Source: Candidatus Zixiibacteriota bacterium
Lineage (GTDB): Bacteria; Zixibacteria; MSB-5A5; GN15; JAAZOE01
Direction of reading: 5' to 3'
Assembly: GCA_028700875.1 (NCBI GenBank)
Contig: JAQVRW010000198.1
Coordinates: forward strand, 1-6,018
DNA length: 6,018 bases
Below, in pieces: positions 1-5,662 of the stretch (positions within the stretch are counted from its first letter, which is position 1; each line of letters begins with the position of its first letter). The translations under genes were made by a program, and so were the position numbers. The notes below the pieces were generated by a model, which did not search any database, was not told where the DNA came from, and saw nothing but the letters and a program-made list of their open reading frames with translations.

Positions 1-16
1 TGTGCTCTTCCGATCT
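1..16. other. Untrimmed sequencing adapter at contig end
   Basis: The first 16 bases (TGTGCTCTTCCGATCT) are identical to the 3' end of the common Illumina TruSeq read-2 adapter. Genomic sequence therefore starts at about base 17. Any reading frame that runs through these bases, including the last codons of the partial gene on the minus strand, is artificial there. The match is seen directly; the adapter's identity is from general knowledge. Confidence 0.93.
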
Positions 17-77
17 GTACATCCTCGATTAGCAAATGCTTATATCTATTTCCCAAGTCGGCGGAAATTGGGCTCAT
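1..77 (-). CDS. 5' fragment of probable hamB (Hachiman helicase), cut by contig edge
   Basis: On the minus strand an ATG at 77-75 opens 17 bp after the stop codon of the HamA-like gene, with a G-rich stretch (GGGGGG) a few bases before it as a possible ribosome binding site. It reads MSPISADLGNRYKHLLIEDV, after which the frame enters adapter sequence at base 16. Only about 20 genuine residues are visible, too few to show any domain. The assignment rests on position: in Hachiman systems hamA is followed directly by hamB, a superfamily 2 helicase. It could instead be an unrelated downstream gene. The start and frame are seen; the helicase identity is inference. Confidence 0.45.
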   Translation of the reverse strand, partial: MSPISADLGNRYKHLLIEDVQIGRA

Positions 78-94
78 GTACCCCCCAGAATTCT

Positions 95-1012
95 TTAAGT
101 CGCCGCGATGAAAGCGTCGCGAAATTCCTGCACCGTTCGAAAAGGCAAGAAGAATACTTCAACCCGCAGTGTCTTGCGCTCAAAGCTGTCAAACCGAGTA
201 TTAATTAGGTCACGGAGTCTTATTGTATCTGCTTGCAGGCGAGCAGTTAGGTCAGCAGTCAATTCTGCAACTGTTGTTCCCACCAAAGTGTTATAATCCC
301 GCCAATCATAGCCGATTAAACACGCGTGGTTAATTCGAAAATCCGTGGCTGGCGTACTTCTATCAACAAAGTTGAGGATCTGTTGGGCTATTGGCACATC
401 AATCCATTTGAAATGGCTTGTAATCAAGCCGACCTCGTGCTCAAGCAATCCATCAGCATGAAATTTCCCAACGCTTTCAAATGCATGGCTCAATGCAGAT
501 GACAACGATTGTTCTAGCTTAGATTCCCCAAAGTACACGTCAAGTATACGATCGGCCTCATGCCACTTCATGTGAATCCCATCAGAACCCTTAATCTCAT
601 CCTGCGGGTTCGTCTTAAGATTCATTTTAGCTACCATTTGCGGAGCCCCAAGAATACATTCGCACAGAAGATAGAGCAGTATCTCACCAGCTTCGCCACT
701 TGTTGCACGTCTTGTAAGCAGCGCACGCGCCTCTCTGTGTAGTTTACCCCACTCAACGCTGGTGTGGGGGGTACCACGTCTCCTCGCAGAAAAACAATAC
801 TCTACTAAATGATCTGCTAATGCATTGGCCAATTCTTGAAACTTTGGCACACAATTTCCATCCAATTTGAGGTGGTTGAAGCGAATAGTGGCAGTGGGGT
901 CGCTGCGATTTACCACTAGATCTAATGATTCGACACATGCATCAAAGCGACTGCGAGCAGCGGTCAAATACTGCCCTAGATTAAGTTGGTTAATCGTACT
1001 GTGCCCTACCAT
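95..1012 (-). CDS. hamA: HamA-like nuclease of Hachiman anti-phage system (DUF1837 family)
   Basis: This 305-residue protein (from the ATG at 1012) looks like the DUF1837/HamA family, the nuclease effector of the two-gene Hachiman defence system, in which HamA is held by the helicase HamB and degrades DNA on activation. The central region (about residues 104-170) carries the family pattern: SGEAGEILLYLL (Glu107, Glu110), then LKT, GSDGIH (Asp144) and FGESK (Glu163, Lys165). These fit a PD-(D/E)xK nuclease core with all expected acidic and lysine residues present. The C-terminus (RVEVFFLPF) also resembles the family. Length is normal, with no break. An in-frame TTG at 1030, with AAGGA just before it, would add six residues. 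ATG is preferred because the predicted promoter leaves almost no leader for TTG. The gene appears AT-richer than those to its right, suggesting horizontal transfer. A partial downstream gene 17 bp away would be hamB. Identification is by motif recall, not a search. Confidence 0.82.
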   Translation of the reverse strand: MVGHSTINQLNLGQYLTAARSRFDACVESLDLVVNRSDPTATIRFNHLKLDGNCVPKFQELANALADHLVEYCFSARRRGTPHTSVEWGKLHREARALLTRRATSGEAGEILLYLLCECILGAPQMVAKMNLKTNPQDEIKGSDGIHMKWHEADRILDVYFGESKLEQSLSSALSHAFESVGKFHADGLLEHEVGLITSHFKWIDVPIAQQILNFVDRSTPATDFRINHACLIGYDWRDYNTLVGTTVAELTADLTARLQADTIRLRDLINTRFDSFERKTLRVEVFFLPFRTVQEFRDAFIAAT

Positions 1013-1045
1013 CTCAATACTTCTGCACAAGATTCCTTGTTTAAG

Positions 1046-1075
1046 AACATATTACAACTAAATATTCGAAGTCAA
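1046..1075 (-). promoter_or_regulatory. Candidate sigma70-type promoter of hamA
   Basis: On the minus strand TTGACT (1075-1070) is followed after 18 bp by TATGTT (1051-1046). These match the -35 and -10 consensus at 5/6 and 4/6 positions. Transcription would begin near 1039, about 27 nt before the ATG at 1012 and only about 9 nt before the alternative TTG. The surrounding sequence is AT-rich, so chance matches are possible. Confidence 0.45.
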
Positions 1076-1106
1076 CAAAATAAATGCCCAATATGGTTAT
1101 CGGGAC

Positions 1107-1136
1107 CGGTGGCCCACCGCAACAAGTTGCGGTGGG
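1107..1136. repeat. Perfect 11-bp hairpin with alternative upstream pairing
   Basis: CCCACCGCAAC (1113-1123) pairs perfectly with GTTGCGGTGGG (1126-1136) around an AA loop. The preceding CGGTGG (1107-1112) can instead pair with CCACCG (1114-1119), so two mutually exclusive structures are possible. CGGGA (1101-1105) and TCCCG (1138-1142) can extend the outer stem. No T-run follows immediately on either strand, so it is not a textbook terminator. It lies between the hamA promoter and the repeat-rich spacer. Confidence 0.6.
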
Positions 1137-1312
1137 TTCCCGCTTTTCCTGTCCCCATCGCCTACAAAATCAACACCGGATTGATGGTGATTACGGATCG
1201 ATCCCCTTTATTAGATGAAACCATCAGGCTCTATAGGTATGCGTATGAATGATGGCCGGAAATCGACCGAATCGCACGCCCAAAAGGTAGCTATCGGATG
1301 TGATGGAACGGC
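1137..1312. other. Spacer without recognisable gene
   Basis: No credible coding sequence was found between the hairpin and repeat module A. Short frames here have no ribosome binding site and no recognisable protein pattern. CTATAGG occurs at about 1232 and again just after module B at about 1512, which may be a remnant of an older repeat junction. Confidence 0.4.
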
Positions 1313-1430
1313 GAAAAACACGAAAAATAACAAAGCAAACCCATTTCCCCGTAGTCCCATCCGCCCCATGCGATTGCAGAGAAATATCGCGTCTTTTCAC
1401 CCGCGAATCAGTAGAAGAATGCCATCGATT
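1313..1430 (+). repeat. Intergenic repeat module A, copy 1
   Basis: This 118-bp segment aligns without gaps to the reverse complement of 5703-5820, with about three quarters of positions identical by hand count. The best-kept parts are the AAAAATAAC start, CCATTTCCC, CTTTTC and a 3' block AATCAGTAGA followed by GAATGCCATCGATT. Differences are spread over all three codon positions in the frame shared by both copies, so it is probably non-coding. Module B follows 23 bp later on the same strand. Its nature (mobile repeat, small RNA or regulatory element) is unknown. Confidence 0.8.
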
Positions 1431-1453
1431 TCGCAAAAAGAGGAAGCCTGTGG

Positions 1454-1505
1454 GTCGGTGTTCCTAATCCCAAGCCGCCGTGGCGGCCGGGACGAGAAAC
1501 CCGAC
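1454..1505 (+). repeat. Palindromic repeat module B, copy 1
   Basis: This 52-bp imperfect palindrome has outer arms GTCGGTGTTC and GAAACCCGAC, a middle pair TCCC/GGGA and a tip GCCGCC-GT-GGCGGC. It matches the reverse complement of 5861-5912 over its whole length with five differences. It ends 26 bp downstream of the Memo-AMMECR1 stop codon (minus strand), so it could act as a 3'-end stem for that transcript, although no T-run follows. Confidence 0.85.
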
Positions 1506-1531
1506 AGCAGCCTATAGGAGATGATCGGGGG

Positions 1532-2974
1532 TTAGAATCTGTCGACGGTGAATTTGTAGATCTCGGCGCGGGGGTTTTGATAGATATGTTTCGGCAGGCC
1601 GGCTTTCAGGCAGGTTTGCTCCAGAAACGCCGTGCGGTCCCAACCGAATTCGCTCGCCACCTGCGGCAACAACAACCCGGAATGCAGATCGAGCTTGATC
1701 ATGAGGCCATCGCGGCCGACCACGATATCGTTGACATCATCGACCTTCACCAGCGGCGACAAGACCGAGATTTCGAACTCCAGGTCCGGCAGCTCCCGCT
1801 CGGTGACATGATTGAACCGGGGATCATCGAAGGCAGCCGCCTGAGCCATCTCGGCCACGGCCTCGAACAGCCGTTTCTTGGCGGTCACCAGGCCGATACA
1901 CCCGCGCAACGATCCGCGCAGGGTCAGGGTGACGAAGACGCCCCGTTTTTCCTCGAGACGCGGCGTGGGGGCGGATGGGACAGTCAACCGTTTTCCGGTC
2001 ACGCCGGCTTCCACCGCCTGATGGGCCAGGTCGCGCAAGAACAGCTTTTCTTCCTCGGTGTACCCCTCCGGTTTCTTTTTCATCGGCGACCCGACCACGG
2101 GCGCCGGTTTGGGAATCTCTTTCTTGCCGATCACGACCGCCGACAGGTACCCGACGACTTCGGAGAAATCGCCGGTGGCTTTCGCGGAAGTATCATAGCT
2201 GATGATCTCGACATTCTGCCCGCCCAGCCGCCTTGTAGCGTCGACCACCGCCGCAATCGGCCCGATCCCGCAGGCCTCGGACCCGCCGGAGGTGACGACC
2301 TCGATCATCCGGTCGGTGTCATAGGCGGCGAGGGCGTTTTCGAAGCGCTTGTCCATCTGCCGGGCTTCTTTATCGGGATGAAAATGGGACAGGTCGGAGG
2401 AGGCCACCAGCAGGGTGTTGGTTCCTTTGAGAGTGGCAGACAAGACTTCGGAGGCCGCCCGAATTGTCGATTCCTCCTGATCCCCCATGATCATCGCCAC
2501 GAGCCGGAACTTGCCCAACACGATCTGCAAAAACGGGAGTTGGACTTCCAGCGAGTGCTCTCCCCGGCCGCCGGAACCGGCATGGCCGACCGTGGAGGCA
2601 TAGACCGCCGGGTGCTTGCCCGACATGGCCGCCGACAGCTTGCGATCGATGTCGATCGGCCCCAGGGGGGTTTCGTAGGCGTCGCCCGAATAGACCGATA
2701 CCCCCTTGAAAAAGCCATGCATCGGGGCGATCACGACGACGGAGTCATACTGTTCTCCCTCGATTTGCTTGTAGGCATTGGCCGCGACCTGCCCGGAATA
2801 GATATACCCGGCATGCGGGGCGATGATCGCCCGCACGGGGCCGGGGAAAATCCGCCGTTCGGTGTTGGCGAACAGTTCCGCCAGTTGTTTGGCCAGCGCC
2901 GCCGGGGCAGCGGGATAAAACGTCCCGGCCACCATGGCGCGGCGAATCTCCTGATGTGATCTGCCGTTATTCAT
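1532..2974 (-). CDS. Memo-AMMECR1 fusion (AmmeMemoRadiSam system proteins B+A)
   Basis: This 480-residue protein fuses two conserved families usually encoded separately. Residues about 10-285 form a Memo domain (AmmeMemoRadiSam protein B), with VAGTFYP near the start, APHAGY (His54), APMHGF (His86), EHS (140), SSDLSHFH (192-199) and EACGIGP (Cys235). The two His and the Cys correspond to the metal-site residues known in human MEMO1. After a Pro/Lys-rich linker (about 287-305), residues 306-480 form an AMMECR1 domain (protein A) with the signature LRGCIG (356-361). No signal peptide is visible, so it is probably cytoplasmic. The biochemical role of the set is not settled; it normally includes a radical SAM enzyme, absent here. 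The ATG at 2974 is chosen because the family conserves IRR-x-VAGxFYP close to the N-terminus, and the internal Met14 would cut into it. There is no clear ribosome binding site, and the predicted promoter suggests a nearly leaderless mRNA. Confidence 0.95.
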   Translation of the reverse strand: MNNGRSHQEIRRAMVAGTFYPAAPAALAKQLAELFANTERRIFPGPVRAIIAPHAGYIYSGQVAANAYKQIEGEQYDSVVVIAPMHGFFKGVSVYSGDAYETPLGPIDIDRKLSAAMSGKHPAVYASTVGHAGSGGRGEHSLEVQLPFLQIVLGKFRLVAMIMGDQEESTIRAASEVLSATLKGTNTLLVASSDLSHFHPDKEARQMDKRFENALAAYDTDRMIEVVTSGGSEACGIGPIAAVVDATRRLGGQNVEIISYDTSAKATGDFSEVVGYLSAVVIGKKEIPKPAPVVGSPMKKKPEGYTEEEKLFLRDLAHQAVEAGVTGKRLTVPSAPTPRLEEKRGVFVTLTLRGSLRGCIGLVTAKKRLFEAVAEMAQAAAFDDPRFNHVTERELPDLEFEISVLSPLVKVDDVNDIVVGRDGLMIKLDLHSGLLLPQVASEFGWDRTAFLEQTCLKAGLPKHIYQNPRAEIYKFTVDRF

Positions 2975-2985
2975 GATCGTGCCGC

Positions 2986-3014
2986 AATGTATGGTATCGG
3001 CGGTCGAAAGTCAA
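2986..3014 (-). promoter_or_regulatory. Candidate promoter of the Memo-AMMECR1 gene
   Basis: On the minus strand TTGACT (3014-3009) is followed after exactly 17 bp by TACATT (2991-2986). These match the -35 and -10 consensus at 5/6 and 4/6 positions. The start site would fall near 2979, only about 5 nt before the ATG at 2974. This fits the absence of a Shine-Dalgarno sequence and suggests leaderless translation. Confidence 0.45.
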
Positions 3015-3093
3015 TTATCGGCCGGTGCCCGGGCATAAATATATGGAAAATGGGCGGATAGGGGCCGGATTGAAGATTATTATATCGAGGTAC

Positions 3094-3122
3094 TTGACAA
3101 ATAGGGTGCGGGGATGTAAACT
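3094..3122 (+). promoter_or_regulatory. Duplicated tRNA promoter (upstream copy)
   Basis: TTGACA (3094-3099), a 17-bp spacer and TAAACT (3117-3122) repeat the promoter of the intact initiator tRNA at 3558-3586. The two hexamers are identical between copies, whereas the spacer differs at about six positions. The following leader TGAGGTCTGGA is identical. The copy may still start transcription toward the tRNA fragment and the GIY-YIG gene. Confidence 0.7.
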
Positions 3123-3133
3123 TGAGGTCTGGA

Positions 3134-3178
3134 CGCGGGGTGGAGTCCGCCGCAGGCGGAGTAGCTCGTCGGGCTCAT
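3134..3178 (+). pseudogene. Truncated initiator tRNA pseudogene
   Basis: CGCGGGGTGGAG (3134-3145) equals the first 12 bases of the intact initiator tRNA, and TAGCTCGTCGGGCTCAT (3162-3178) equals its D-arm 3' side, anticodon 5' stem and CAT anticodon. Between them CAGTCTGG is replaced by TCCGCCGCAGGCGGAG, which folds as TCCGCC-GCA-GGCGGA. Homology ends right after the anticodon; only scattered similarity to the missing 3' half follows. The T-arm, the acceptor 3' strand and the CCA are absent, so it cannot make a normal tRNA. The identical leader shows it arose by duplication of a tRNA locus with its promoter. Confidence 0.85.
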
Positions 3179-3230
3179 CGATAAACGACCGCCAATCTCG
3201 AGCGTCGGGCACTAATAGAATCATCGATAA
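3167..3230 (+). repeat. Short direct repeats at the pseudo-tRNA breakpoint
   Basis: CGTCGGGC directly followed by TCATCGATAA (3167-3184) recurs at 3203-3230 as CGTCGGGC, a 10-base insert (ACTAATAGAA) and TCATCGATAA. The repeat spans the exact point where homology to the intact tRNA ends, which suggests slippage or a second insertion scar there. Confidence 0.6.
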
Positions 3231-3268
3231 CATTAAGTTGAATTGACAATATCGCGTCATTGACGGAT

Positions 3269-3538
3269 ATGTATACGGTATATGTTCTTCGGTCCCATCG
3301 CGGTCTGCGTTACATCGGGCATACATCGAATCTTGATCAACGCCTCAGAGAACACAATTCGGGAACCTGCAAGACAACCAAAGTCGACACGGGTTGGGTG
3401 GTCGTATATCAAGAGACCTTTGGGAGCCGTAGTGAGGCGATGAAACGCGAGAAATGGTTGAAGTCGGGGGCCGGAAGGGAATTTCTGAGAGCCCGAGAGG
3501 CCACGTCCATAGACTTATCCCGGCAGAAAGATCAGTAG
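3269..3538 (+). CDS. Stand-alone GIY-YIG endonuclease domain protein
   Basis: This 89-residue protein is essentially one GIY-YIG nuclease domain of the small UvrC/YhbQ-like type. MYTVYVLRS opens the first strand (Tyr5), RYIG (14-17) is the second signature, LDQRLREHNSG (22-32) carries the catalytic Arg (Arg25), and AMKREKWLKSG (57-67) holds the likely metal-binding Glu61. No DNA-binding domain follows, unlike classical homing endonucleases. The ATG at 3269 fits the family, whose first strand starts at residue 2-5. A TTG at 3260 in frame would add three residues, and neither start has a good ribosome binding site. The gene lies between the truncated tRNA-fMet copy and the intact one, all on the same strand. 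It may be transcribed from the duplicated tRNA promoter. Nuclease fold: confident. Cellular role and mobility: inference. Confidence 0.9.
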   Translation: MYTVYVLRSHRGLRYIGHTSNLDQRLREHNSGTCKTTKVDTGWVVVYQETFGSRSEAMKREKWLKSGAGREFLRAREATSIDLSRQKDQ

Positions 3539-3557
3539 GTTTTTATCTTTTCGGGCC

Positions 3558-3586
3558 TTGACAAATGAAGGGCGGGAATATAAACT
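3558..3586 (+). promoter_or_regulatory. Promoter of initiator tRNA gene
   Basis: A perfect -35 TTGACA (3558-3563) is followed after 17 bp by TAAACT (3581-3586). The start of transcription would fall in the leader TGAGGTCTGGA, just before the mature tRNA at 3598. Conservation of both hexamers in the upstream duplicate, while the spacer drifted, supports the assignment. Confidence 0.75.
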
Positions 3587-3597
3587 TGAGGTCTGGA

Positions 3598-3674
<77 letters not shown>

Positions 3675-4003
3675 AAAAGGCGCCGTATCCATTACTCGAC
3701 GATATCGGAATCGCGCACGGATGGTTCATCTTCGTTGACGGATCCTTGGTTTTGCATTTCCTCATCAATACCAAGTAATCCTTGAAAACCTCCGAACAAT
3801 ATCTGTAATCAAACCGCCACCATCACAAAAGCCTCCGTACCAGACGGCCGCATTGACGCCGGTGAAGCGAGACGAATCCTGTCCAAATCGGCCCGTGTTT
3901 CGCGTTATATCGCCGCGAAAGCCGCCCTCCATTACGTATAATCTTGACAGGGTTCATGCAATGCGGGGCGATTTGCGATGACCATTTTCGCCTGAAAAAT
4001 AAA
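3675..4003. other. Spacer upstream of ompA with possible operator and -10 element
   Basis: No credible gene was found in this stretch. Near its right end TTTCGCG (3898-3904) and CGCGAAA (3914-3920) form a perfect 7-bp inverted repeat with a 9-nt centre, followed 16 bp later by TATAAT (3937-3942) and TTGACA (3944-3949). TATAAT has no good -35 at standard spacing and TTGACA has no good -10, so the ompA promoter is not settled. The inverted repeat could be an operator. Confidence 0.4.
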
Positions 4004-4010
4004 AAGGAGG
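4004..4010 (+). promoter_or_regulatory. Strong ribosome binding site of ompA-like gene
   Basis: AAGGAGG lies six bases before the ATG at 4017, an essentially full Shine-Dalgarno sequence at ideal spacing. It fixes the start codon and predicts high translation, in contrast to the weak or missing sites of the other genes here. Confidence 0.9.
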
Positions 4011-4016
4011 AACTCA

Positions 4017-5600
4017 ATGCGCAGGAGCATAGCATTGATGGTCGCCGTTTGTATTATGGCGACCGCCTTTGTCGGCGCGCAGGGGATGAAGGGAAAAACC
4101 AGTATCGGAGTCCGTGCGCCGTTCCTGATGCCGCTCAAGCGCGGCGTCCATTTCGACGGCTTGGGGTATAAGAACCAACCTTTCATGATGGGTTGGGACT
4201 TCGCCGGGGAAGTCAAACACGCCTTCAGCGATCATATCAAACTCGGTCTGACCGCAGGATATACCTCGACCTACGACGATTCCACCGGCCGCAACCACCG
4301 AAATCTGTATATCAACAACGACAATCATGCCTTCTCCAAATTGACCGGCGTGCTGGTGGGCGTGATCGGCGAATATTACTACAGCACCGAGTGGCGATTC
4401 CAACCATACCTTCTGGCCGGGGTCGGGATCGACTTCTGGAAACTGGAACCACTGGTCGGCAGCGAGTCATATAAGAGCACCGACATCAATGCCAAGATAG
4501 GAACCGGCCTGTTTATCCCGCTGTCCGAACAACTGGCGATCGACGTCCAGGGCAAAGCCAGTTTCGAATTCAACAATCTTTCCACCGATCTGCCTGTCGG
4601 CTTCTATGGCCCCGGGGATTGGTCCAAGTATAGTGACCGGCCATTCCTGGGGTATTTCGAGCCGTCCATAGGGCTGTCATATAGCTTCGGCGGGGCAGTC
4701 GACTCCGACCACGACGGCGTGTCCGACAGCCGCGACGATTGTCCCGGGACCCCCGTGGGGGCCAAAGTCGACAAGAAAGGATGTCCCATCGACGACGACG
4801 GCGACGGAGTTCCCAATGGGCTGGACAAGTGCCCCGACACGCCGAAAGGCGCCACGGTCGACAAGGACGGCTGCCCGATGGATACCGACAAGGACGGTGT
4901 CTATGACGGCCTCGACAAATGTCCCGGCACGCCCGCCGGAATGAAAGTCGACACCTATGGCTGCCCGCCCGACAGCGACGGCGACGGCGTGACCGATGAT
5001 CTGGATAAATGTCCCGACACGCCGAAAGGCGCCACGGTCGACAAGGACGGCTGTCCGCTCGATTCCGACAAGGACGGCGTTTATGACGGCCTCGACAAGT
5101 GTCCCGGCACACCGGCCGGTTTACAGGTCGACAAGTTCGGATGTCCCTATGACGCCGACCAGGATGGCGTGGCCGACAGCCTTGACAAGTGTCTGGGGAC
5201 GCCCAAGGGAATCAAGGTCGACGCCACCGGTTGCCCGTTCGAGAAGCGGGTTACCGAGAAGATCACCCTGCATATCAACTACGCCAGCAATTCCTATGAG
5301 CCGGATGCTCAGGCCAAGAAAGACCTGGATGCGATCGCTCCGAGGATTTACGCCTATCCCGACACCAAGGTGGAAATCCGGGGCTTCACCGACGACCAGG
5401 GTACCGAAGAGCATAATCTGACCCTGTCGCAGAATCGGGCCAACGGGGTCATGGAATACCTCAAGTCGAAGGGTGTCCCGGCCAATCAGATGGTCGCCAA
5501 GGGATATGGCGAGGACCCGAAATATTTTGTGGGCAATAACACGACGGCCGAGGGTCGTCGCGCAAATCGTCGCGTGGAAATCGAATCGATCACGAAGTAA
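4017..5600 (+). CDS. OmpA-family outer membrane protein with TSP3 repeats
   Basis: This 527-residue envelope protein has four parts. Residues 1-21 are a signal peptide (RR, hydrophobic core, cleavage likely after VGA). Residues about 25-226 resemble an OmpA-like beta-barrel, with alternating strands such as LGLTAGYTS and PYLLAGVGIDFWKL and an aromatic end (GLSYSFGG). Residues 229-408 are six 30-residue thrombospondin type-3 repeats of the pattern DxDxDGVxDxxDxCPxTPxG-(4)-DxxGCP, known to bind calcium. Residues about 413-527 form an OmpA C-terminal domain that anchors the protein to peptidoglycan. Asp459 (GFTD) and Arg474 (LSQNR), 15 residues apart, match the diaminopimelate-binding pair of E. 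coli OmpA. Repeat six has CLGTP where the others have CPxTP. The protein should link outer membrane and cell wall with a calcium-stiffened spacer. It is monocistronic, with its own strong ribosome binding site and terminator. Confidence 0.95.
   Translation: MRRSIALMVAVCIMATAFVGAQGMKGKTSIGVRAPFLMPLKRGVHFDGLGYKNQPFMMGWDFAGEVKHAFSDHIKLGLTAGYTSTYDDSTGRNHRNLYINNDNHAFSKLTGVLVGVIGEYYYSTEWRFQPYLLAGVGIDFWKLEPLVGSESYKSTDINAKIGTGLFIPLSEQLAIDVQGKASFEFNNLSTDLPVGFYGPGDWSKYSDRPFLGYFEPSIGLSYSFGGAVDSDHDGVSDSRDDCPGTPVGAKVDKKGCPIDDDGDGVPNGLDKCPDTPKGATVDKDGCPMDTDKDGVYDGLDKCPGTPAGMKVDTYGCPPDSDGDGVTDDLDKCPDTPKGATVDKDGCPLDSDKDGVYDGLDKCPGTPAGLQVDKFGCPYDADQDGVADSLDKCLGTPKGIKVDATGCPFEKRVTEKITLHINYASNSYEPDAQAKKDLDAIAPRIYAYPDTKVEIRGFTDDQGTEEHNLTLSQNRANGVMEYLKSKGVPANQMVAKGYGEDPKYFVGNNTTAEGRRANRRVEIESITK
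4701..5240 (+). repeat. Six 90-bp tandem repeats (TSP3), with a nested 180-bp duplication
   Basis: Six in-frame 90-bp units encode the TSP3 repeats of the OmpA protein. Units 2-3 (4791-4970) and 4-5 (4971-5150) are nearly the same pair, including a 41-bp identical run (4833-4873 and 5013-5053). The array therefore grew partly by duplication of a two-unit block. Such arrays change length by slippage and can collapse in short-read assemblies. Confidence 0.92.
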
Positions 5601-5624
5601 GACCGAACGGTATTCCTTGAGTTG

Positions 5625-5661
5625 CGGCGTCAGGAATTCGTTCCTGGCGCCGTTTAATTTT
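5625..5661 (+). terminator. Intrinsic terminator of ompA-like gene
   Basis: CGGCGTCAGGAA (5625-5636) pairs over 12 positions with TTCCTGGCGCCG (5641-5652), with a single T-G wobble and a TTCG tetraloop, followed by TTTAATTTT. It lies 24 bp after the stop codon. This is a textbook rho-independent terminator. Confidence 0.93.
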
Positions 5662-5662
5662 G

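Noticed and set aside
1113..1136. Rho-independent terminator
   Set aside because: The stem is strong but no T-run follows directly on either strand, and it lies about 400 bp beyond the nearest upstream gene end.
1215..1517. Possible small protein encoded by module A
   Set aside because: The two module A copies share a frame with similar peptides, but substitutions are not concentrated at third codon positions, there is no good start signal, and the flanking parts of the frames differ.
1577..2959. 460-aa plus-strand reading frame
   Set aside because: It lies entirely opposite the Memo-AMMECR1 gene, whose domains are clear. The plus-strand protein is low-complexity, rich in Gly, Arg, His and Asp, and has no family pattern: a shadow of GC-rich codons.
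3243..3274. TTGACA at 3243 as promoter of the GIY-YIG gene
   Set aside because: The only -10-like sequence (TATGTA) at usable spacing overlaps the start codon, so transcription would begin inside the gene.
4014..4403. 129-aa minus-strand frame
   Set aside because: It is antisense to the signal peptide and barrel region of OmpA, with no family features.
4701..5240. CRISPR-like array
   Set aside because: The regular 90-bp units are in-frame TSP3 protein repeats with no unique spacers.
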